Positions 8,524 through 18,384 of a DNA stretch of 64,000 bases are shown here, one piece after another; the stretch's first letter is position 1; every line of letters starts with the position of its first letter. The stretch is taken from positions 62,001 through 126,000 of the forward strand of contig JAFQOJ010000016.1 of NCBI GenBank assembly GCA_017403265.1. The letters run 5' to 3'. Below the pieces are notes generated by a model. That model saw only the letters and a program-made list of their open reading frames with translations, made no database searches and was not told where the DNA came from. The position numbers were made by a program, and so were the translations under genes. Source of the DNA: Clostridia bacterium. GTDB taxonomy: Bacteria; Bacillota; Clostridia; Oscillospirales; Acutalibacteraceae.

Positions 8524-8602
8524 CCTTGATTTGTGTGGTTTCTACACTAACAAAAATCTTGATTTGTGTATATTTCCGCTGATAAAAAATCGCGATTTGT
8601 GT
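8524..8602. repeat. Three direct repeats at exactly 33-bp spacing
   Basis: The 13-mer ccttgatttgtgt, tcttgatttgtgt and tcgcgatttgtgt begins at 8524, 8557 and 8590, each preceded by an A-run. Constant 33-bp phasing (about three helical turns) is typical of iterons or a repeated protein-binding site. They lie between the terminator and the lipoprotein gene, so they are not an obvious promoter element. Confidence 0.55.
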
Positions 8603-8678
8603 AAAATGTCACGCGAAGATACTTTTGCCAAACCTTTCTTCTGACACGGGCAGAGGGATTCAAACCAACGCAATTTAA

Positions 8679-9446
8679 CTATCCGCCATAGTTTTCAGTG
8701 CTCATAAATACGCATCCGTACCAGTATTTATCAGCTTCGTTATAGGTGATTCCTACTGCTATATATTCGTATTTTGAGTCACCAAGATAGTCCCAATGCT
8801 TTGCGCTGTTTTTAAATCCTTCGGCAATGTTTTCGGCTATCATATCAGCATCACCAAACCATTCACCCTTGCAAATTGCTTCACGGTCATAGCCCTCATA
8901 GTAATTATATTTTTCATCCATACCATATTCGGTCATATCAAAATATATTCCGTACTTTAACTGCGCACACACTTCTCTAATATCTGTGTGAGCAAAATCG
9001 GTAATTAACTGTCTTGCTCTATAACGCGCCACCTTGGTCAGTCCAATAAGTGTTATCGCTTCGGTGTCACCCTGTGCTGTGCGGTACTCGTTTATGTATT
9101 TAATTACTAATCTCTCAACCTCTGTCGAATCAGCTATTTCAATTTCTTCAGTTACTTGCTCTTTTGTTATAGTGGTTTCGGTAGTTAACGATGTATTGCT
9201 TGATGTATTTGTTATCTTGGTTTCTTGTTTTGCTGGCTCGTTAATTACAATCGTGGTTGATTGAGTAGGGGAGCTTTCTGTTGATACAGTTTCTTTTTCT
9301 TCCTCTGTCGGTATTTCGCTTACTTGTTCCACAGTTGCCGTTTCGCTAACAGCAGATTGATTTTCTATATAAGAATGCTCGGCTTTGTTACAAGCCGAGC
9401 AGAGCATTAACCCACAGCAGAGGAGTGGTATTATCGTTTTTCTCAT
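8679..9446 (-). CDS. CAP (SCP/PR1)-domain lipoprotein
   Basis: 255 residues: type II signal peptide with lipobox SAC at Cys19, a Thr/Ser/Glu-rich linker to about residue 105, then a CAP domain (ERLVIKYINEYRTAQGD, FAHTDIRE, IAENIAEGF, HWDYLGDSKY, IAVGITYNEADKYWYG). Such proteins are exported and anchored to the membrane; biochemical function is unclear. ATG overlaps the DUF6809 stop by 4 bp. A close relative with the same neighbour is at 27526-28308. Confidence 0.85.
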   Translation of the reverse strand: MRKTIIPLLCCGLMLCSACNKAEHSYIENQSAVSETATVEQVSEIPTEEEKETVSTESSPTQSTTIVINEPAKQETKITNTSSNTSLTTETTITKEQVTEEIEIADSTEVERLVIKYINEYRTAQGDTEAITLIGLTKVARYRARQLITDFAHTDIREVCAQLKYGIYFDMTEYGMDEKYNYYEGYDREAICKGEWFGDADMIAENIAEGFKNSAKHWDYLGDSKYEYIAVGITYNEADKYWYGCVFMSTENYGG

Positions 9447-9727
9447 ATGTCTTCGACCTCCTCCAAGCCTTGCATCACTTCTGCCATTATACGCGTGGCG
9501 AGAATAAATCCCGAACTGAATGCTTCACGTTCACTGATGCTCGACAGTTCGCTTGAGCAGTCCTTGAACTTTTCAAAGGTTTCTTTTTGTTTCTCTGTGA
9601 GTGAGGAGTTCAGTTCTTCCTCATTTTTGCATATCAGCTTAACAAGTTTGTCCACTCTCGTTCCACGTTTGATATACCTTTCGTGCGGACTGATGTTGCC
9701 ATAGTATAAATCTTCAAGTGTTGTCAT
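9443..9727 (-). CDS. DUF6809-like small protein
   Basis: 94 residues from the ATG at 9727, which has aaaggaggtg upstream; an extension to 9760 lacks such a site. Predicted all-helical, starting TTLEDLYYGNISPHERYIKR, with no signal peptide. It matches what I remember of DUF6809, common on clostridial mobile elements; no function is known. It is co-transcribed with the CAP lipoprotein, and a paralogue sits at 28305-28589. Confidence 0.65.
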   Translation of the reverse strand: MTTLEDLYYGNISPHERYIKRGTRVDKLVKLICKNEEELNSSLTEKQKETFEKFKDCSSELSSISEREAFSSGFILATRIMAEVMQGLEEVEDI

Positions 9728-9757
9728 GTGCGTTGCACCTCCTTTTTGCAACACAAA

Positions 9758-9786
9758 CATATACTACATAACTTCGCACAAGTCCA
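9758..9786 (-). promoter_or_regulatory. Conserved promoter of DUF6809-CAP module
   Basis: TGGACT, 17 bp, TATATG on the minus strand, upstream of the DUF6809 gene. The same arrangement, with related flanking bases, precedes the paralogous module (28853-28881) and occurs without a gene at 49921-49949. Confidence 0.55.
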
Positions 9787-9867
9787 GAGATTTATTTATA
9801 AAAAGCAAAAGCGCCGCATTTCTGCAACGCTAATACTCTTTAACTTTTTGGATTTCGTTTTAATAAT

Positions 9868-10764
9868 TTAAAACAATCCCTGTATTTTGGCTGTTATCAA
9901 TGCTGCCGTAACATTAGCACCAGTAGCTAAAATAAAGTCTTTTAACCCAACTAATGCAGCTTTGATAATACTCGGTTTCTTGTTTTGTTCAAGCTTTGCC
10001 GATATATCGCTTAATAATTCAAGCGCATTTTCCATATCTTCTGCGGATATATTCTCTTTTTCTAACGATTCTTTAATTTCCTTAACCGCTTCGGATACGG
10101 TAGTGGAATTGTAGGTAACCGAATTATTATTTCCAGAAACAATTTGAGAATCATTAACATTCCCATTGACTACTGTTCCATAATAATTGTTTATTTGCTG
10201 AGCAATATCCTTTGCAGAAGCAGATTCGCTTTCACTAAAAGTCATATTCTCACCTAAAATACCTTTTCGTTCAAGCTCAAGTGTCCATTCTAAAAGACAA
10301 TTTTTCACCTTATCAATCGCTTCTGTAATATAAACAGTACTTATAAATAAAGCAATTTCCATATATGCAGGTGTTCTTGCATAAGCAGCAATTTTCATAG
10401 AAAGTTCAGGTGGATAACTGTAATAAAATTTGCCATCCTTAGCTTTCTTTTCAATATCAAGTAGTGCAGAAACAGATTCAAATACTGGCACAGTATTAAA
10501 TAAGTTTTCTCCATTTTTATCTGTTATAACAGCGGGAATCCAACCACGGTAAGGATTTTTTGCTTTCAAAGCACCTTTCATTTGGCGATATTCGGGAAAG
10601 TTCTCATCCTCACTTTTATATCCATTTAGTTCGTTTAGAATCCATGCGTCAAATTCTTTTAAACTAAGTTTAGATGCTATCAAATGCGCTTTTCGCAATG
10701 CCTGTAAAATATCACAATCTTTATCAAGAAGTTCTTTTTGCAATTCTATTACTATAGAACCCAT
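9868..10764 (-). CDS. AbiTii-domain protein
   Basis: 298 residues from ATG 10764 (gaggtttg upstream). The N-terminal part (IVIELQKELLDKDCDILQAL, IASKLSLKEFDAWILNELNG) matches the AbiTii domain, named for phage abortive infection. The middle holds an Asn/Ser-rich stretch (NNYYGTVVNGNVNDSQIVSG) and the end a helix with a hydrophobic C-terminal segment that could touch the membrane. It starts 2 bp after the methyltransferase stop, so it is the last gene of the Res-HEPN-Mod operon and probably part of that defence unit. Confidence 0.75.
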   Translation of the reverse strand: MGSIVIELQKELLDKDCDILQALRKAHLIASKLSLKEFDAWILNELNGYKSEDENFPEYRQMKGALKAKNPYRGWIPAVITDKNGENLFNTVPVFESVSALLDIEKKAKDGKFYYSYPPELSMKIAAYARTPAYMEIALFISTVYITEAIDKVKNCLLEWTLELERKGILGENMTFSESESASAKDIAQQINNYYGTVVNGNVNDSQIVSGNNNSVTYNSTTVSEAVKEIKESLEKENISAEDMENALELLSDISAKLEQNKKPSIIKAALVGLKDFILATGANVTAALITAKIQGLF

Positions 10765-10766
10765 AA

Positions 10767-12653
10767 TCAAACCTCCCAAACAGTTTCATCGCCGCAGATA
10801 TTGCGGATTTTCAGGCGAAGCGGTTTCTTTTCGCTGCGGATACGACCGTCCCAAAACTCTTTAGTTTTATTGCCGTTGATGATAACAAAACCGTTTTTAT
10901 CGATTTTTATTTCGCTGTCGGAGTGCCATTCGCAATCGGTTGCGGTGCAGTCAACGCTCAGGAACTCAATAAGCTCCAAGCCATCCTCGCTGATTTCGAT
11001 GGGCTTATAAGGCTTCTTTGCCGAAGAGTTTAGAAGTGCCTTTTGATTAAACTCGGCAATTTTAGAAAGAACTCGGTCGCTGACGAATTTGTCAATCGTT
11101 ACAGCATAGCCACCGAGAAGATCCTCGTGGGTTTCTTCGGCGTGGAACTCTGCATAATCACCGATAATAACATCATCGAGAATTGTTTTAAGATCACGGA
11201 GTTCGATTTCAACGTTGGTGCTGTCATCCTCTTTGATGAACTGTAAAATCTCGGCTTCATCAGTAATGTCTATGTAATAAACAACTACTTTCTTAATACC
11301 TGCATCTAAATCAGGAATAGCCTGATGGATAATACGATTCATCGTAACTTTATCAAGCAACTTTGATGCACTGTCCATAAGGTTAGGCACATATACAGGA
11401 ACTGTACCAAGTTTACTGTCAGAAATTGCACCCTCCCAGAAAGAATCAAGGGAATCCTCGTTCTTGAGTCCGGGAATTAAAGATTTAATTTTATCCATCG
11501 TCTGAATGGGATTGCGGTAAAGCTGAACGCCGTCTTTGATTTCAAGTACATCAAATTCAGCACTATCGGCAACAAGACGATCACGAGTGGTTTGAATAGA
11601 GTTCAGACCGATATCGCAATGAATAAACTTACGACCAAGTTTATTTGCAACAGCCGCAGTAACACCACTTCCACCAAAAAAGTCTGCAACGACCATATGT
11701 TTATTGGAAGAAGCCGTAATAATTCGCTCAATTAGCACTTCAGGTTTTTGGGTAGAGTAATCAACAGATTCTTTAGCAGAATTATTGATCTTATCAATAT
11801 CCCAAACATCATCTACAACTACGCCATCTTTTATCGCTTCGTCAAGATATCTTTTAACCCTTTTTCCGCCACCAGCGTCAGAAAGCACATATCTTCTACC
11901 ATCTTCGTCGGTTAAAGGTTTTTGTTTACGTTTTTTAATATATTCTTCTTCTGATTCCCATTGCTCAAAAAACGAATTAAAGTTCGTTCCTTCATCATCT
12001 GCACAATAGTAAAGAATAGTATCGTGGCGCTTTTCAAAGCTGACCTTTAATTTTTTATTCCATCCTGAATAATGCCACGCTATATCGTTTCGGAAATTAT
12101 CTTCTCCAAAAATTTCGTCCATCAATATTTTAACATAATGAACGATATGCCAATCAAGATGGAGATAAATCGAAGCATTCTCGCTCATAACTGACTTAAT
12201 CGCCATAAGGTTTTCATACATCCAGTTGAGATACTTTTCTTTATCCCATACATCGCCGTACATCTTTTCTTCAAAGGCTTTGAGTTCGTCAACATCAAGC
12301 TCCTGTTCAGCTTGAGCGATAGCTTCGGCAACCTTGGGATTACGGCGAATATACACTTTTTTGGCGTAATCAGCACCGCTGGCAAAAGGCGGATCGATGT
12401 ACACAAGGTCAACATGAATGCCTTGCTCTTTAAGATAAGCACAAGCAGACACACATTCGCCACGAATAACCATATTACCGTCAGCATTTTTACCCACGGT
12501 TTCTTGCTTCTCCATCTCATACAAGGGCATACCACGTTGGAGCGTCATCGAAACATCATCGGCACCCTTGTATCTCAATATTCTGTTAAAGTTACCGAGC
12601 ACAGCTTGTCCCTCAATCGGCTCCGGTATAAACGGTACATATTTAATCGGCAT
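10767..12653 (-). CDS. Type III-like DNA adenine methyltransferase (Mod)
   Basis: 628 residues. Catalytic DPPF at residues 87-90 comes before the SAM motif FFGGSGVT near residue 328, the beta-class order of type III Mod and related N6-adenine methyltransferases. The region between and the C-terminal 250 residues would hold target recognition and partner contacts. ATG 12653 has ggaggt upstream. It follows the HEPN gene by 20 bp and res by one further gene, the reverse of the usual mod-res order. Target sequence cannot be deduced. Confidence 0.88.
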   Translation of the reverse strand: MPIKYVPFIPEPIEGQAVLGNFNRILRYKGADDVSMTLQRGMPLYEMEKQETVGKNADGNMVIRGECVSACAYLKEQGIHVDLVYIDPPFASGADYAKKVYIRRNPKVAEAIAQAEQELDVDELKAFEEKMYGDVWDKEKYLNWMYENLMAIKSVMSENASIYLHLDWHIVHYVKILMDEIFGEDNFRNDIAWHYSGWNKKLKVSFEKRHDTILYYCADDEGTNFNSFFEQWESEEEYIKKRKQKPLTDEDGRRYVLSDAGGGKRVKRYLDEAIKDGVVVDDVWDIDKINNSAKESVDYSTQKPEVLIERIITASSNKHMVVADFFGGSGVTAAVANKLGRKFIHCDIGLNSIQTTRDRLVADSAEFDVLEIKDGVQLYRNPIQTMDKIKSLIPGLKNEDSLDSFWEGAISDSKLGTVPVYVPNLMDSASKLLDKVTMNRIIHQAIPDLDAGIKKVVVYYIDITDEAEILQFIKEDDSTNVEIELRDLKTILDDVIIGDYAEFHAEETHEDLLGGYAVTIDKFVSDRVLSKIAEFNQKALLNSSAKKPYKPIEISEDGLELIEFLSVDCTATDCEWHSDSEIKIDKNGFVIINGNKTKEFWDGRIRSEKKPLRLKIRNICGDETVWEV

Positions 12654-12673
12654 TATTGTTTACCTCCATTGTA

Positions 12674-14032
12674 TTAAAATGGCAAATCTGAATCACTGTC
12701 GATTTCTGTGGGTGTTTCCACAACTTCAACAGGATGAAGAATCTTGTCATCGAAGCGAAAATGAGTATATTTAGCATAATCAAAGCCGTCATCTAAAACA
12801 CTTTTGGCGTACTTCATCATTTTGTTATTTGCTGTGTAGGCTAAACCTCTATCCCATATCTGCCTGTTATTATTGGTATTTTTAATTATTTGCTCAAACT
12901 GTTTGGCTGACATTCTATCTAAGAAAGGTTCGATAGCAAGTTCGAAGCGAGAATCAGCTGAATCATAACTACGACTTTCGCCATAATACCATATAAAGAA
13001 ATCAATTAGCGGTGTCATTTCACCGATGTCCGAATAATAAGAAATCATTCTCTTAATTGCATTCGCTTCTAACTTTAGATAAGAAATTGATTTTAAATAT
13101 GATAAATGTGCGTTGACAGTTTTGTATTTAAACCAAGCAATAGACTTTGCTCGTGTATCTTTATCTATTATTGCATCCACTTGTAACTGAGTGTCGGAAT
13201 CGAGTTCGTTATATAAAACCGGAAACTTGGATAATAGGATAGCAAGATTCATTTGGCAACTTTCGTCATTTGCTACAGAGAATAGATGATTATTTTCTTT
13301 TATGTAAGCAATAGCTTCTTGCTGAAAACCCCAAATTAATATTTCAAGAGCTTTTCTATTGATTGCTAAATTGTTTTGGCAATCTGCATCTTCCGGCAGG
13401 CAAAAACAAAACTTCCAAAATGCTTTTAATGTCACCAATTTCATAGAATTAGACATCTTGGAAAAATACTTGTTGTTTAAGTACATTGCAAGCTTGCGAT
13501 CTTCGTTCTCATATAGATCATTTTTACTTTTTAAATCTTCCGTGAGGGTGTTCACAATATTTTTAATGAAAATCGGAGGTTTAACAAGGATATCTTTTAA
13601 GATGTTTTTTATGTTTGCAATGGTTGTTTCTTTTGAAGGTGCAACCAACTCATAATTTTCATTCAATGCAGGGTGTGCAGAAAAATTTCTATGATCATAT
13701 AAATGGTTGAGATTAGTATATGCCTCCAAATCCAAAAGTTCGGTTTTCTTGTAAATATTATCCACAAGTTCCTTTTCCCATTTGGATTTAGCTTTGTTAT
13801 CATGTTCATTGCGAGATTTATCGACTTCTTTAAGAATCTCGTTTGCAACAGTATCGTTATACATATCTTTCAGTTCTTGAAGTTTAAACAAAAGATCGCA
13901 AATAGCTACTGAGTACAACATTACCGTAGCGGAACGATAATTTCCTATAGAATATGAACTCATTACTTCTTGGAAATATTCTTTGGTTTTAGCGAAATAA
14001 ATCTCTTCAATTTCAGGTAAATAAGTTGACAT
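12674..14032 (-). CDS. HEPN-like protein in restriction operon
   Basis: 452 residues, predicted almost wholly helical. Near residues 113-118 it has RNFSAH, an R-N-x3-H pattern as found in the active site of HEPN ribonucleases, within YDHRNFSAHPAL. The rest is not recognised. ATG 14032 has aaggagg at good spacing; the upstream ATG at 14038 overlaps it too closely. The start overlaps the res stop region, so expression is coupled. It may be an RNase effector or a specificity/structural subunit; HEPN assignment is by motif only. Confidence 0.7.
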   Translation of the reverse strand: MSTYLPEIEEIYFAKTKEYFQEVMSSYSIGNYRSATVMLYSVAICDLLFKLQELKDMYNDTVANEILKEVDKSRNEHDNKAKSKWEKELVDNIYKKTELLDLEAYTNLNHLYDHRNFSAHPALNENYELVAPSKETTIANIKNILKDILVKPPIFIKNIVNTLTEDLKSKNDLYENEDRKLAMYLNNKYFSKMSNSMKLVTLKAFWKFCFCLPEDADCQNNLAINRKALEILIWGFQQEAIAYIKENNHLFSVANDESCQMNLAILLSKFPVLYNELDSDTQLQVDAIIDKDTRAKSIAWFKYKTVNAHLSYLKSISYLKLEANAIKRMISYYSDIGEMTPLIDFFIWYYGESRSYDSADSRFELAIEPFLDRMSAKQFEQIIKNTNNNRQIWDRGLAYTANNKMMKYAKSVLDDGFDYAKYTHFRFDDKILHPVEVVETPTEIDSDSDLPF

Positions 14033-14034
14033 TA

Positions 14035-16902
14035 TCATCCCTCCTTGAAAAACTCACAAATTTTATCATGAGTTAATGTCAATCTATCCTTTTCGGGCAG
14101 TGTATCTTCTAAATATAGATAGTCGAAGCGCTCATAACCGAATGCCGTGTTATTCTGCTTGGAAAACTCTGTTTCCATAAAGGTTTTCTTGTCCTTAAAC
14201 ATAGGATCCTTAGCGTAAATTTCGCCCTTGGTTTCTACAACGATAATCTTATGAATCTTGCCGTCTTTACGCTTGATGATAAGAAAGTCGGGTGTATAGA
14301 TGCCGACATAACTCCACTTGCTTCCGTTTTTATTATAACACTTGATCTTAAACTCGGTCATAGCACGGTCGCCGTTGTAGTAAACCTCCAAGCCGAGATC
14401 TTCGATCTCATCAAAGGACAATACCTCTTTTAAGAAAGTCTGTTCAAAGCCACTATCAGTACGGTAGGGCAAATAGTGGAATGAATGATCTTTTCGAGGA
14501 TGAGATGTAATTTTCGATCTGAGCATTTCTACAATTTTTGTATCGCCCATTTCTTCTGCCAGAGAAATCATCTGTTGTGTTTTGGGATCAGCCTTTAATT
14601 TCCCGGTATCATCCAATATGATTTTATCGACCATTTGCACATCAGGATAGTAGTTCTGTGGCTTGTCGGTATAAACTTCGAGAGTAAAGTTTGCAATATT
14701 CAAGAGATTTGCTTCTTCGGGGATCAACTCTTCGGTAGTGTTAAAGTCAAACTTATCGCAAAAGGCTTTGCGGATATTTGCTTCTACTAACTTGCGATTG
14801 TATTTGGAACTGTAATAATGAGAGCCGTCTTTTTCGTAGGTGATTATCTGATATACCGAAGTTAATTGTTCCGAATACTGCATCAATTCTGTAACTGTGG
14901 GAGAGCCAAAACCACCCTTCATAATTCCGTATATCCAAGAGTTAAAGGTGGCAGGTTCGGTGCCATATTCGGTATCATCAACGGTGATGCTTGTCTTGCT
15001 TTCATCCATTGAGAGATCGGTAGTTTTGATAATGCTGTCTGCAAGGCGTGCAGAATCAGCCGAAGCCGCAATAGTGTTTGCAGGATCAGCTTTCTCTACA
15101 GTCAGGGTATCATAATTGATTTTAAGCTGATAAAAATCAACTTTTGGAAGTTTCAAATGTGCTGTACGGTTATAACGCTTCAGCGGTGTTTTGCTATTAT
15201 CAGCAGACGAAAACTCCTTGAGCGAGATATGATGCTGCTGTTCGAGCTGTACATTTAACTTGTCAGCGTTACTCTCATTTAGATAAATAAGCGCAGTTTC
15301 GGGGTTACCTTTAATTACCTGACGTAAGCAACGGCAAGAAGTCTGCAAAACCATATTGGTAGGACAGTCGCCTTCTTGTGAAAGAATAATACCTGTAAGG
15401 CTACGGCAATCCCAACCTTCCTTACCGATTTGCACGAGCAATACAATACGAATTTTAGAAATAGACTTATCTAAAATATCGAACTGCATTTGGCTGTCAG
15501 TAGGCATTTTATACTGTTTATTTCCCTTATGAAATTTAAGGATAACATCTGTTCCAAGTCCGTATTCTGCAACAATACGGGATACCAACGGATAAACTAC
15601 TTCTTCTAATTTTTCGATAGTACCACAGTATATACCAAGTTTAGCAGTTAAATCATCGGCATAGATGGTATCCCTATATGTATCAAGAAACTCTCTAACG
15701 CCTTTTTCGATAATCAAACTACTGTCTGCAATATCTGCAATCTTAACAACGGGACGTTTTAGGAAGTTGCCCACACCGTCAATAAGAGGATAGTAATAAA
15801 CAATATTTGTAATTTCAGCCGTACCAACAGAAAGAGAATCTGCAACCTTGAACTTCTCAGTTTTTTCAAGATAGGGTGTGCCAGAAAAACCAATAACGGA
15901 GTTAACAGTGTTATTCTGCGCCCATTTTGTTACAACGGCACGTAATTTAATTTCATCACTCACAGCGTGATGTACTTCATCAATGAATATAGAAAGTGAT
16001 GGCAATTTTCCAATAAGGTTACGAAGTTCGTTGGCTTGTCTATCCTTTTCATCATCGCTTTCTTCAAACAAGCTAATCTGACCATTCTTTTCTTGAATAC
16101 GGTCAAGAATGACTTTTTCGGCATTTGTAACAGCAACCAATCCAAACAATTCAGAAAGTGGCTGATGATTTGCAATTTTCTGCACGTTTGGGTTTTTAGT
16201 TTTGTTGGATTTGTTCGCAGTTTTCCCTTGATCTAAAACCTCAAAAGAAATCATACGCTTAATATCAGTGGCCGCAGGTTCAGGAATAATCCACGAAGGA
16301 TTAAAATTCTGAATAGTTTTAAGGCTTGGTACAACAGATGATTTCAAACCCGAAGGTGCAAAAATAATAAAATTATGAGCAAAAGCAGGATTTGTAGGCT
16401 CATTAAGAGCAAAATACAAATCAAGATAGATAAACGCCGCCATTAAATATGTTTTACCCGCACCCATAGGTAGACTGAATAAATAATCAGTATATGTTAC
16501 ACCATAGAAGGCATTACGGAAAAATCCGTCATAGTCAATACTTGACGGGTCTTTCTTGATTTGCTTTTCAAGCTTTTCGGAGACCTGCTCACCTTTGTCG
16601 TTTGTTAGACGAGAATATTCAAGCAATGCAGTTGCAGCAGGGTTGCTCTCTAAATAGTCACGGGCAGCAGTAGACAATTCAATAGTGTCTAAATCAATGC
16701 TATTAAAAACACCGCGTGTAAACAGTGAAGACAATGGCTGACATTCACATCCGATTTTGAGGAACAGATAAACCTTAATCGCTTCAATCTGTGCATCACG
16801 CATTTGTCCTATTTTTTCTATATAATCAATTAAATTATGAACCGTGCATTGTTCTGAGTTATACCACTCTTTGCACTTGTTCTCAATCATTTTATAAAAC
16901 AT
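14035..16902 (-). CDS. DEAD/DEAH helicase-nuclease, type III Res-like
   Basis: 955 residues from ATG 16902, which has gcgagg about 7 bp upstream (an ATG at 16941 is less well placed). Superfamily 2 helicase motifs are clear: MGAGKT (about residue 145), IDEVHH (about 309), GFSGTPY, VQIGKEGWDCRS and the arginine-finger motif QTSCRCLRQ. The C-terminus has a PD-(D/E)xK nuclease pattern: TPDFLI and VVETKG (about 892). It would translocate on DNA and cut with Mod. First gene of the res-HEPN-mod-AbiTii operon. Confidence 0.88.
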   Translation of the reverse strand: MFYKMIENKCKEWYNSEQCTVHNLIDYIEKIGQMRDAQIEAIKVYLFLKIGCECQPLSSLFTRGVFNSIDLDTIELSTAARDYLESNPAATALLEYSRLTNDKGEQVSEKLEKQIKKDPSSIDYDGFFRNAFYGVTYTDYLFSLPMGAGKTYLMAAFIYLDLYFALNEPTNPAFAHNFIIFAPSGLKSSVVPSLKTIQNFNPSWIIPEPAATDIKRMISFEVLDQGKTANKSNKTKNPNVQKIANHQPLSELFGLVAVTNAEKVILDRIQEKNGQISLFEESDDEKDRQANELRNLIGKLPSLSIFIDEVHHAVSDEIKLRAVVTKWAQNNTVNSVIGFSGTPYLEKTEKFKVADSLSVGTAEITNIVYYYPLIDGVGNFLKRPVVKIADIADSSLIIEKGVREFLDTYRDTIYADDLTAKLGIYCGTIEKLEEVVYPLVSRIVAEYGLGTDVILKFHKGNKQYKMPTDSQMQFDILDKSISKIRIVLLVQIGKEGWDCRSLTGIILSQEGDCPTNMVLQTSCRCLRQVIKGNPETALIYLNESNADKLNVQLEQQHHISLKEFSSADNSKTPLKRYNRTAHLKLPKVDFYQLKINYDTLTVEKADPANTIAASADSARLADSIIKTTDLSMDESKTSITVDDTEYGTEPATFNSWIYGIMKGGFGSPTVTELMQYSEQLTSVYQIITYEKDGSHYYSSKYNRKLVEANIRKAFCDKFDFNTTEELIPEEANLLNIANFTLEVYTDKPQNYYPDVQMVDKIILDDTGKLKADPKTQQMISLAEEMGDTKIVEMLRSKITSHPRKDHSFHYLPYRTDSGFEQTFLKEVLSFDEIEDLGLEVYYNGDRAMTEFKIKCYNKNGSKWSYVGIYTPDFLIIKRKDGKIHKIIVVETKGEIYAKDPMFKDKKTFMETEFSKQNNTAFGYERFDYLYLEDTLPEKDRLTLTHDKICEFFKEG

Positions 16903-17034
16903 TATTTTCCTCGCTTTTAATAAAAAAACTATATCATCCAAATCGGGACGATGAGATTATCTCTGTCGAAGGCAGAGAGGCGGTCGCTCATGCAGAGCAC
17001 GGCAGATGTGCCGAGCACCAAGGGCGATTTGTAG
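16903..17034. other. Short GC-rich intergenic fragment
   Basis: About 90 bp (16945-17030) is clearly more GC-rich than its AT-rich surroundings. Its minus strand reads as an open stretch SDRLSAFDRDNLIVPIW without a start site, so it looks like a leftover piece of foreign coding DNA. No complete gene is present. Confidence 0.4.
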
Positions 17035-18384
17035 CTAAAACTCCAATTTCTTAATATTGGAATCTGCATCAAAAAACATAATATAATAGATTGGTATATA
17101 TGTTATTTTACCGTTTTGTGTAACATTTCTTTCGTTAGATACAACGAATGCCTTTTTGATATGATAATCTTCATTTTGAACAAATGTGTTCAATGCACTA
17201 TGCACGGTATAGTCTTTACCGGACTTTACTTCAATCGGTACGGCAGAAAGGCTGTCATAATCATCAATAAGATAATCGACCTCGCCCTTGCTACGATTGT
17301 CATAATAAAAAAGTTTATGCCCGTGAGCAATTAATTCACTTGCGACAACCGATTCATATACCGATCCTAAATTAATACTCTTCACATCATCAAGAATAGC
17401 ACGGATATTTGTTCTGTAAAGAATATTTGTAAGAAGTCCTACGTCATTAAGATACAATTTCAGCAGATTCTTTCCGCTATTCTCAATCAACGGGAACGTA
17501 GGTGTTGAAATTGCCTTTACATCAAGTGCAATACCAGCATTGATAAGATAATCAAATTCATCTTCATAATCCGAAGAACGTTTTCCTCTGATATTTTCGA
17601 TATTCTGAATTACCAAACGCTTTTTCTTGTTTTCAAGATTTGACGGTATCATATCGTATATTCTACGAATTTTCAGTTTTCTATCCTCATCATATTTTGA
17701 AGCATCCATACCGTAATAATTATGAATTTGTGTCTGAATACTACGAACAGCAACAATATTCTTATCCTTTGTATAAGAATTGATTGCATCAGGAAGACCG
17801 CCAACTAGCAAATACTTCTTGAACAAATCCATAACCTTACTGTGAGTTACTTCGTCAAGACTCGCTCTTGCCTCAAACTTTTTGCGCATTGCATCAATCG
17901 CATAGTTGTTAAATCCCTGACTTAACAGGAACTCTTCAAAATCAAGCGGATACATTCGCTTAACCTCAATACTACCCATAGGGATAGATTCGGTTTCGGC
18001 AAGAGTGACACCAAGCAATGAACCACTTGCAATATAAGTGAATTTATCATCACGTTTTAAGAATTTGAGTAGAGTGAGCAAATGTGGGTATGCTTGTATT
18101 TCGTCAATAAAGATAATGGTATTATCCTTATTCTCCATCTTCTCACCGGCAATCATACTTACCTGCAAGTAAAAATCCTCAACTGTTCTTACGTTGCTGA
18201 AATGCCTTTCTTTTAAAGAATCTTCAAGCATATTGATTTCAATATAGTTCTTGAAGAGCTTTTCCGCAGTATATTTTATAATATAGGTTTTACCAATCTG
18301 TCTTGCGCCGTCAATAACCAAAATCTTATTGGAATCGGAGCGCAAGTGATTTTCAATATACGATTGTATCTTTCTGTAAAGCAT
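17035..18384 (-). CDS. AAA ATPase with DUF4143 domain
   Basis: 449 residues from ATG 18384 (aggaggt upstream; the upstream Met at 18417 lacks a site). N-terminal AAA_14 ATPase: Walker A GARQIGKT at about residues 25-32 and Walker B IIFIDEIQ. C-terminal DUF4143 ends with a nuclease-like core (KGEVDYLID, VPIEVKSGKDYTVH). Family members are widespread in clostridia and Bacteroides; the role is unknown, with ATP-dependent DNA processing or toxin-like activity proposed. Monocistronic within the element cargo. Confidence 0.85.
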   Translation of the reverse strand: MLYRKIQSYIENHLRSDSNKILVIDGARQIGKTYIIKYTAEKLFKNYIEINMLEDSLKERHFSNVRTVEDFYLQVSMIAGEKMENKDNTIIFIDEIQAYPHLLTLLKFLKRDDKFTYIASGSLLGVTLAETESIPMGSIEVKRMYPLDFEEFLLSQGFNNYAIDAMRKKFEARASLDEVTHSKVMDLFKKYLLVGGLPDAINSYTKDKNIVAVRSIQTQIHNYYGMDASKYDEDRKLKIRRIYDMIPSNLENKKKRLVIQNIENIRGKRSSDYEDEFDYLINAGIALDVKAISTPTFPLIENSGKNLLKLYLNDVGLLTNILYRTNIRAILDDVKSINLGSVYESVVASELIAHGHKLFYYDNRSKGEVDYLIDDYDSLSAVPIEVKSGKDYTVHSALNTFVQNEDYHIKKAFVVSNERNVTQNGKITYIPIYYIMFFDADSNIKKLEF

